64,000 bases of DNA. Origin: JALYXS01 sp051003795. GTDB lineage: Bacteria > Acidobacteriota > Terriglobia > Bryobacterales > Bryobacteraceae. The stretch lies in the NCBI GenBank assembly GCA_051003795.1, contig JBPCKZ010000234.1, positions 21,099 through 85,098 of the forward strand, given 5' to 3'. The position numbers were made by a program, and so were the translations under genes. The notes beneath the pieces were generated by a model. The model worked only from the letters and a program-made list of their open reading frames with translations. It did no database searches and was not told where the DNA came from. Shown piece after piece: positions 58,808 to 64,000 of the stretch (its first letter is position 1; every line of letters starts with the position of its first letter).

Positions 58808-59539
58808 ATGCTGAATTTACTTGAAACCTGCCCCGCCCCGGGCCGGTATCCTTCCTCTCCCCGCTCGATTTTGATTGCCGAGGATGATCGCAAAACGTCC
58901 TCCCTGCTTCTGCTTTATCTGGAGCGCGCGGGTTTCCAAGCGGTTCCGGCTTTTGACGGGCAACAGGCATTGGCGCTCGCCCGGCAAAGACAGCCGGCCC
59001 TGATCATCCTGGATCTTTTACTCCCGATCATGAATGGCTGGGCGGTCTGCCGCGAAGTCCGCTGCTTTTCGAAGGTACCGATCCTGATCCTGTCCGCTCG
59101 GGGAGAGATTCAGGAGCGCGTCGACGGGTTGTCCCTAGGCGCCGACGACTACGTCGTGAAGCCGTTCAGTCCGGAGGAGCTGGTTGCGCGCGTAAGGGCG
59201 ATTCTGCGGCGCGCCGGTTCGGAATCGGAAGCTGGTGAGAAGCTGCTGTCCCACAACGGTCTTGTTCTCGATCCGGAGAAGCATCGCGTTAGCCTGGACG
59301 GGCATGCGGTTTCGTTGACGCCTTTTGAGTACAGGCTGCTCCATGCGCTCATGGCCGCTCCGGGTAGGATCTTTCTGCGAGAGGAGTTACTGCGGTACCT
59401 GTATCCGGCCGGGGAGGCTGTCGTAGATCGGGTTATCGACGTCCACATCGGGAATCTTCGGCAGAAGATCGAGAAGGATCACGCGAGCCCCCAGTATGTT
59501 TTGACCGCGAGAGGCTTGGGATACCAGTTCACCGATTAA
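58808..59539 (+). CDS. OmpR/PhoB-type response regulator
   Basis: A 243-residue regulator: receiver with acidic pair in ILIAEDDRKTS, acceptor Asp69 in LIILDLLLPIMNG, and Lys in YVVKPFSPEELV. A winged-helix domain follows (LTPFEYRLLHALMAAPGRIFLREELL, DRVIDVHIGNLRQKIE, VLTARGLGYQF). It is the likely partner of the kinase just downstream. Proteins of this family bind direct repeats spaced by one helical turn, and three such triple-repeat sites lie downstream at 59550, 60737 and 63229. Confidence 0.95.
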   Translation: MLNLLETCPAPGRYPSSPRSILIAEDDRKTSSLLLLYLERAGFQAVPAFDGQQALALARQRQPALIILDLLLPIMNGWAVCREVRCFSKVPILILSARGEIQERVDGLSLGADDYVVKPFSPEELVARVRAILRRAGSESEAGEKLLSHNGLVLDPEKHRVSLDGHAVSLTPFEYRLLHALMAAPGRIFLREELLRYLYPAGEAVVDRVIDVHIGNLRQKIEKDHASPQYVLTARGLGYQFTD

Positions 59540-59549
59540 AGACCGACCT

Positions 59550-59577
59550 GCCTTACCGTATCCTTACAAGATCTTTA
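59550..59577 (+). promoter_or_regulatory. triple 11-bp-spaced repeat, site A
   Basis: Units GCCTTA (59550), TCCTTA (59561) and TCTTTA (59572) begin exactly 11 bp apart. The site lies 10 bp after the regulator stop and upstream of the kinase gene. It shares TTACCGT plus TCCTT and TCTT with sites B and C. Confidence 0.75.
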
Positions 59578-59693
59578 TACGCGCCTCATCTCAGTTAATG
59601 TAACTTGGACTCTTAGACCACGCCACGACCCCGGGGGGTAGTGAAATAAAAAAGAACCGTCTGGTTTGGAAGTTCCTCGGAATCGTCGTCCTC

Positions 59694-60713
59694 GTGATCG
59701 CGGTGGATCTGCTCCTCATTTGGTTTTCCGTCGATTTTCTAGCGGCGGACTACTTCGGCCGCCTGATGCGAAGATACAACATTCCCACAACGGAGGTCAG
59801 GCAGTTATTCCTGGAGGCGGTCCATCGGTATCTCCTCTGGGCGGGCGTGGCGGCTCTCGCTGTCAGCACTATCCTCGGTGGGCTACTTACCAACATGACC
59901 TTGCGAGCTTTGACACAGATCGTCGTCACGGCTCGCAAGATCGGCGGCGGCAACTATTCGGCCAGGGCGCGCGCGGATTCATCCGATGAGGTTGGCCAAC
60001 TCGCGGTTGAGTTCAATCGGATGGCCGAGAGTCTGGAACGAATGGAGCGACAGCGGAAGAACAGGGTGCTCGACGTCTCGCACGAGCTCCGTATCCCATT
60101 GACCAATGTGCGCGGGTACCTGGAGGCCTTACGGGATGGCGTGCTACCCGCTTCGCGCAATACGTTCGAGTCCCTGCACGAAGAGACGCTCCGCCTGATT
60201 ACTCTATCCGAGGACCTGCTTGGCTTGAGCCGGGCCGAAATAGCCCATTCCTCGGTCCGCCCGCAGCCGGTCGACCTGCGGAGAACTATTACACAGGCAC
60301 TGGAGTTGTTTCATTCTCAACTGGCCGGTAAGTCCATTACGATCGAGACGCAATTCGACGAAACGGCCAATGCGGCCGCGGCCGATCCGGATAAGTTGGC
60401 TCAGGTATTGCGAAACCTGCTCCAGAATGCGGTGGAATACACGCCGCGGGCGGGCAGGCTGCGGATCGCGACGGAATCTATTCGAAACGAGATCAAGGTT
60501 ACTTTCGCCACGACAGGCGATCCCATCGCGGCCGTGGACCTGCCATTCATCTTCGACCGTTTCTATCGGGGCGAAAAATCCCTAGCGCGGGAGCATGGCA
60601 GCGCCGGTCTTGGCCTCTCCATTGTCAAGGAGTTGATTGAGGCTCACGGAGGACGCACTGGCGTCGAGCGCGCCGCTTCCGAAAATCGGATCTGGTTTAC
60701 CTTGCCGCGGTAG
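59694..60713 (+). CDS. sensor histidine kinase, HAMP-HisKA-HATPase
   Basis: A 339-residue or longer membrane kinase: helix, short periplasmic loop, helix (LLWAGVAALAVSTILGGLL), HAMP, HisKA with His in LDVSHELRIPLTNVRGYLEAL, and HATPase with LRNLLQNAVEYT (N-box) and GLGLSIVKELIEAHGG. The catalytic domain has FIFDRFYRG. GTG 59694 is the first standard start, but it falls inside the first membrane helix. The upstream frame (NRLVWKFLGIVVL) reads like a genuine kinase N-terminus back to about 59646, where a G-run at 59633-59638 precedes an ATA codon. The start is therefore unresolved. Confidence 0.88.
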   Translation: MIAVDLLLIWFSVDFLAADYFGRLMRRYNIPTTEVRQLFLEAVHRYLLWAGVAALAVSTILGGLLTNMTLRALTQIVVTARKIGGGNYSARARADSSDEVGQLAVEFNRMAESLERMERQRKNRVLDVSHELRIPLTNVRGYLEALRDGVLPASRNTFESLHEETLRLITLSEDLLGLSRAEIAHSSVRPQPVDLRRTITQALELFHSQLAGKSITIETQFDETANAAAADPDKLAQVLRNLLQNAVEYTPRAGRLRIATESIRNEIKVTFATTGDPIAAVDLPFIFDRFYRGEKSLAREHGSAGLGLSIVKELIEAHGGRTGVERAASENRIWFTLPR

Positions 60714-60736
60714 GGTTCTACATCTTCTTGTTGAAA

Positions 60737-60764
60737 TCTTTACCGTTTCCTTGTTGTTTTCTTA
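60737..60764 (+). promoter_or_regulatory. triple 11-bp-spaced repeat, site B
   Basis: Units TCTTTA (60737), TCCTTG (60748) and TTCTTA (60759), exactly 11 bp apart. A TGCGAT -10-like hexamer follows 3 bases after the third unit. The site is part of about 90 bp that resemble the leader of the DUF4331 gene. Confidence 0.8.
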
Positions 60765-60815
60765 ATCTGCGATGGCATCCTCACGGTGGAGCAACATGCC
60801 GGGAGCAAATTCAAC

Positions 60816-63011
60816 ATGAAGAATCGAAAAGAGCAGCTTGCCGTCGTTATTGTCAACGCCAATGGCTTGGGTATTCAGCCTGAACCACCGCCGTTTGAAG
60901 TTCGAATTAAAAGGAAGAACAGGAAGAACGAACCAAGAACCGCCGTACTGGGCGTCTTCCTGTTAGGTGTCGGATTCGCCGCCTTGCGTGCCGGAGCCGC
61001 CGCTCAGGATCAAAACGCCGAGCCATCGCGCCGGTTCGCCGATGAAGAAAGCGCCCAGCAGTTGCGCGGGTTTATCGATCGGCAGGTGGGCGGAATTCAG
61101 AAATTGTTGGTACCGGACGATGCTCATCTTCCCCAAGCGCGACTCCCTGATGGAACGCTGACGTCCGACCCGCGTTTCCAGACTACCGAAGCCAAGCGCT
61201 ATTTAGGGAAACTGCTCTTCTTCGACCCGGTTCGAACAGCCCGAATCATACCGGAGTTCGGTGGCGTCCTCGCCACCAGGCAGACCGGCTCCTGCGGGAG
61301 TTGTCACCTGGGCGAGGTGGCCGGGAAATCCGGCACGCTCCTTAATTTCAACGTGGGCGGCGAGGGGCGGGGCTACACGAACGCCGCGGGGAATTTCATT
61401 CCACGCCGGCGTCCCCGGACCGACATTCTCCCGCAACTCCGACAGACCCCTCTCTTTCCCGGTGACGCGTTGGTGGACGAAATGCCTACGCTCACGGACG
61501 TCTACCAGTTCGCCATCGGCGATCCGGGCCGTGGGCGCAAGCTTCCACCCCCTGGTTTTCTGCTGCGTACCGGTCGACTCGACGCCCTGGACAGCGTAGG
61601 GCGCAATACACCGAACATGGTCGGAGTCGCCTTTAACAACCGCCAATTGTTGGGGGGATTCGCCGGCGAGATCGACGCGTTGCCCGGCGCCCTCAACCCG
61701 TTCAACTTTCCAGCGCCGGAAAACGTGGCGCAATTGTTACTCGACGCTCACCGGATGCAGGATTTCCAGTCCGCCGAACTCCAGGAAATCCCAGCCTTCG
61801 TGAAGCTGTTCCGGGATGCGTTTCCCGAAGAGGCGGCCCAGGCCGATGCCGCGGGAGATTTGAATCTGCTGATCAACGACACAACCGTCTTGCGAGCGAC
61901 TGCGACCTTCATGCGAACCATAGTCACTCGGAACACGCGGTTTGACAGATTCATGGCCGGAAGTAACGACGCGCTGACAGCCCAACAGCTGCGGGGCGCC
62001 AAGCTTTTCTTCACGGCCGCGACGGATGGCGGCGCAGGTTGTGTCTCCTGTCACAGCGGGCCAATGCTTAACAAGCAGATGAACGACCCCGACGTGACCG
62101 GGACCGGCCAGTTCGTGGAAGAGAACTTTTTCAACCTCGGGCTGTCAGACCACCCGATCCGGGCTTTGGACCGGTTGGCGAGAAATAATCCCGACTTCAT
62201 CGATGATGGACGGAGGGAGATTACGGGCCGTGACAGCGACATCTACAAGTTCCGAGTCACGACGATGCGGCAGCTCAAAGGTAGCAAGTTCTTCTTCCAT
62301 AACGGCGGCTTCACAAATGTGAGAGACGTGGTGCAATACTTCAACGCCGGTGTGCCGCAGAACCAAGTGACCGGCGCCGCGAGTACGCTGACACCCCGCT
62401 TCACGAATCCCCGCGGGCACAACGCCCCTCCCGGCTTGGGGCTGAGCGATCAGCAAGTGGACGATATCGCCGATTTTTTGAAGAACGCGCTTTACGATCC
62501 CGCGCTCGTCAAGTACGATCCGAACTCAACGACACTAACGATGCAGCCGAACGCGCGAGACCTGACCTACTCGGTCTACCGTCCGGACCTCGCGGCGTTG
62601 GGTGCGAAGGATGGGTTCATGCCGAGCGGACTCCCCATATCGAACAACGATCCTCTTTCACGGCGTGATGCGGGTCTCGAGTTCCTAAATGTCACCAAAC
62701 AGTTGAACGCTCAACTGACTAATCCCGGTGTTGGTACGCAAGGCGCGAACGTTTACAAAATCACGAACAACAGTTCGTCGGTCGTGGACACCCACCTTTT
62801 CGTGATTGTTAAAGGCCTTTCTGCGGGAAGCCGGCTTGTGAATGCCAGCTGGACCACCCAGAGCGGCGATCCTTATGTTCGGGTGTTCTTGCCGGATGGT
62901 GTCCTCGGCCCCGGCCAAACTATCTCCGAGAGTTTGGTTTTCCAGCGGAGCGATGGCGGCACGCAGGTGAATTACACTCTCACCTTTCTCTCCGGGCAGG
63001 GTAATCCCTGA
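60816..63011 (+). CDS. di-haem cytochrome c peroxidase/MauG-like protein
   Basis: About 731 residues from ATG 60816. Two c-type haem motifs, CGSCH (near residue 160) and CVSCH (near 410), sit in the arrangement of di-haem peroxidases. GKLLFFDPVRTAR, TPNMVGVAFNNRQLLGGFAGEID and GLSDQQVDDIADFLKNAL are consistent with that family. A beta-rich domain (about 640-731) follows. The N-terminus is odd: MKNRKEQL is shared with the next gene, then about 35 polar residues precede a hydrophobic export signal (AVLGVFLLGVGFAAL). GTG 60786 would add 10 residues. It probably works in the periplasm on peroxide or oxidation of a partner, perhaps the DUF4331 protein. Confidence 0.85.
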   Translation: MKNRKEQLAVVIVNANGLGIQPEPPPFEVRIKRKNRKNEPRTAVLGVFLLGVGFAALRAGAAAQDQNAEPSRRFADEESAQQLRGFIDRQVGGIQKLLVPDDAHLPQARLPDGTLTSDPRFQTTEAKRYLGKLLFFDPVRTARIIPEFGGVLATRQTGSCGSCHLGEVAGKSGTLLNFNVGGEGRGYTNAAGNFIPRRRPRTDILPQLRQTPLFPGDALVDEMPTLTDVYQFAIGDPGRGRKLPPPGFLLRTGRLDALDSVGRNTPNMVGVAFNNRQLLGGFAGEIDALPGALNPFNFPAPENVAQLLLDAHRMQDFQSAELQEIPAFVKLFRDAFPEEAAQADAAGDLNLLINDTTVLRATATFMRTIVTRNTRFDRFMAGSNDALTAQQLRGAKLFFTAATDGGAGCVSCHSGPMLNKQMNDPDVTGTGQFVEENFFNLGLSDHPIRALDRLARNNPDFIDDGRREITGRDSDIYKFRVTTMRQLKGSKFFFHNGGFTNVRDVVQYFNAGVPQNQVTGAASTLTPRFTNPRGHNAPPGLGLSDQQVDDIADFLKNALYDPALVKYDPNSTTLTMQPNARDLTYSVYRPDLAALGAKDGFMPSGLPISNNDPLSRRDAGLEFLNVTKQLNAQLTNPGVGTQGANVYKITNNSSSVVDTHLFVIVKGLSAGSRLVNASWTTQSGDPYVRVFLPDGVLGPGQTISESLVFQRSDGGTQVNYTLTFLSGQGNP

Positions 63012-63228
63012 GTCGCGTACTCGTTTGATTGAGCTGGTTCCGGGCGGCATCGGTTAAGGCCAGTGCCATTTGGGGCCTCTGCTAGGCCTACTTAGCGCAA
63101 GTTCGTCACGCGACCGCTTGCTAACGCGCGCGGTTCGGTAAGCCATTCCGGTGGCGACGAAACTCTTGACATCAATTGCGGATCACGACCGCTTCCGAAA
63201 AGCGGTGGAGTCCCGAATCTTGTTGGAA

Positions 63229-63256
63229 TCTTTACCGTTTCCTTATTGCATTCTTA
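63229..63256 (+). promoter_or_regulatory. triple 11-bp-spaced repeat, site C
   Basis: Units TCTTTA (63229), TCCTTA (63240) and TTCTTA (63251), exactly 11 bp apart, followed 3 bases later by TACGAT (63260-63265), a plausible -10. The middle unit covers the -35 position, as in PhoB-activated promoters. Confidence 0.82.
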
Positions 63257-63297
63257 ATCTACGATGGCACCCTGACATGCCAGGAGTCAATTTCACC

Positions 63298-64000
63298 ATG
63301 AAGAACCGAAAAGACCTTATTGTCGCCCTTATGGTCACGCTGATGGCCGTGGCGCCTCCAGCGGGTTTCGCCGCCAATCACCGCGAGGCGCCCATCACGG
63401 CTTTGGATCGTCTCGCCGATATCACCGATTTCTTTGCGTTCGTCAGCTATGACGATCCCAGTAAAGTGACGATTATTCTCAACGTCGATCCGCTGCTCGA
63501 TCCTTCCAACGGACCGAACTATTTTCCCTTCGACCCGGACATTCTCTACGAAATCAAGATTGATAACAACAACGACGCCCAGGAAGACGTCACCTTCCAG
63601 TTCCGCTTTCAGACCGAAATCCGGTCGGCGCCCGGCAGCGGCATTCCATTGTCCGTGGCGGAAGGCTTTTATGCCACGCCGGTCGGCATCACCGGGGGAC
63701 GCACCGCGCCGCTAACTGGACCCGCGGGAGTTGCGCCCGGCACGCCAATCGTCCCCCAAGCAGTCAGCGCACTCGATGGACCCGGCTCCGAGGGCATCAC
63801 AATTCGCCAGACTTATACCGTAGCGATGGTGCGCGGCAAAAGTAACGGGAACAACGGCGGGAACGATGGAAACGGTCAGGGCGACCGAACCGATCTTTCG
63901 GGAAATCGCAAGCTGTTTGCTCTTCCCTCGAACACCGGTCCGAGGACAATTCCGAATTATCCCGGCCTTTTCAAGCAGGCCATCTACGATTTGGGCAACG
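63298..64000 (+). CDS. DUF4331 family secreted protein, N-terminal part
   Basis: ATG 63298 opens a frame to the window end (234 codons). After a signal peptide (IVALMVTLMAVAPPAGFA) the motif NHREAPITALDRLADITDFFAF and DPLLDPSNGPNYFPFDPDILYEI mark DUF4331, a domain of unknown function, often beside cytochrome peroxidases. AGGAG lies 11 bases before the start. Its 5' leader duplicates that of the peroxidase-like gene, including MKNRK at the start of the protein. A Gly/Asn/Asp-rich loop (residues about 183-195) interrupts the domain. The 3' end is outside the window. Confidence 0.88.
   Translation, partial: MKNRKDLIVALMVTLMAVAPPAGFAANHREAPITALDRLADITDFFAFVSYDDPSKVTIILNVDPLLDPSNGPNYFPFDPDILYEIKIDNNNDAQEDVTFQFRFQTEIRSAPGSGIPLSVAEGFYATPVGITGGRTAPLTGPAGVAPGTPIVPQAVSALDGPGSEGITIRQTYTVAMVRGKSNGNNGGNDGNGQGDRTDLSGNRKLFALPSNTGPRTIPNYPGLFKQAIYDLGN

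Overview
This 64 kb window is high-GC, densely coded DNA. The gene content points to an Acidobacteriota member of the Solibacter/Bryobacter type, although no rRNA or marker phylogeny is present to prove it. The signs are Oar-like TonB receptors with a carboxypeptidase-regulatory N-domain, DUF1501 and DUF1549/DUF1553 cytochrome pairs, an ASPIC/UnbV-type FG-GAP protein, many Tat-exported enzymes, and short or overlapping intergenic spaces.

Layout. 1-10.97 kb: end of a phosphoesterase, topA, asnB overlapping a GT39-like glycosyltransferase, then a minus-strand run of lipoprotein, response regulator, hybrid kinase and type II NADH dehydrogenase with 1-4 bp contacts. 11.0-18.5 kb: a DUF1501/PSD1-cytochrome pair and metH. 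19.0-22.4 kb: an intact TonB receptor. 22.4-27.1 kb: the most striking locus. It has a 368-residue protein with 28 cysteines (21 in Cys-Pro, 16 in CP[S/T]), all in its C-terminal two thirds, then a Rho-independent terminator. After that come three translationally coupled genes for an APH-like kinase, a HopA1-family protein and a LanC-like cyclase. That is the enzyme set of a class V lanthipeptide synthetase facing an unusually large repeat-built candidate substrate. 27.1-35.7 kb: two tandem Tat-exported enolase-superfamily enzymes, a broken and an intact copy of a secreted propeller-like protein, and a broken TonB receptor. 35.8-38.1 kb: two trypsin-like proteases and a LuxR regulator with a degenerate receiver. 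38.1-42.85 kb: a surface-glycan set (methyltransferase, flippase, acyltransferase 3) with a PD-(D/E)xK-type protein. 42.88-44.30 kb: a small transposable element with 18-bp terminal inverted repeats, a near-perfect 8-bp target duplication, an IS1-like transposase remnant and an AT-rich cargo gene. 44.3-52.0 kb: membrane patatin, PpiC isomerase, formylglycine-generating enzyme, metG and larC. 52.0-58.7 kb: a frameshifted secreted protein, a secreted protein of unknown function, an FG-GAP/TPR protein, an unknown protein and galU. 58.7-64 kb: an OmpR-type regulator, its kinase, a di-haem peroxidase-like protein and the start of a DUF4331 protein.

How the genes work together. In the last region three copies of a triple TCCTTA-like repeat, each with exact 11-bp spacing, lie upstream of the kinase, the peroxidase-like gene and the DUF4331 gene. 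The latter two also share about 90 bp of duplicated leader down to their first codons. This predicts a small regulon run by the local two-component system. In the lanthipeptide-like locus the terminator separates substrate from enzymes, a usual way to make far more substrate than enzyme. Several genes between 29.7 and 34.1 kb, and at 52.1-53.2 kb, carry nonsense or frameshift lesions and are annotated as broken. No tRNA, rRNA or CRISPR array was seen.
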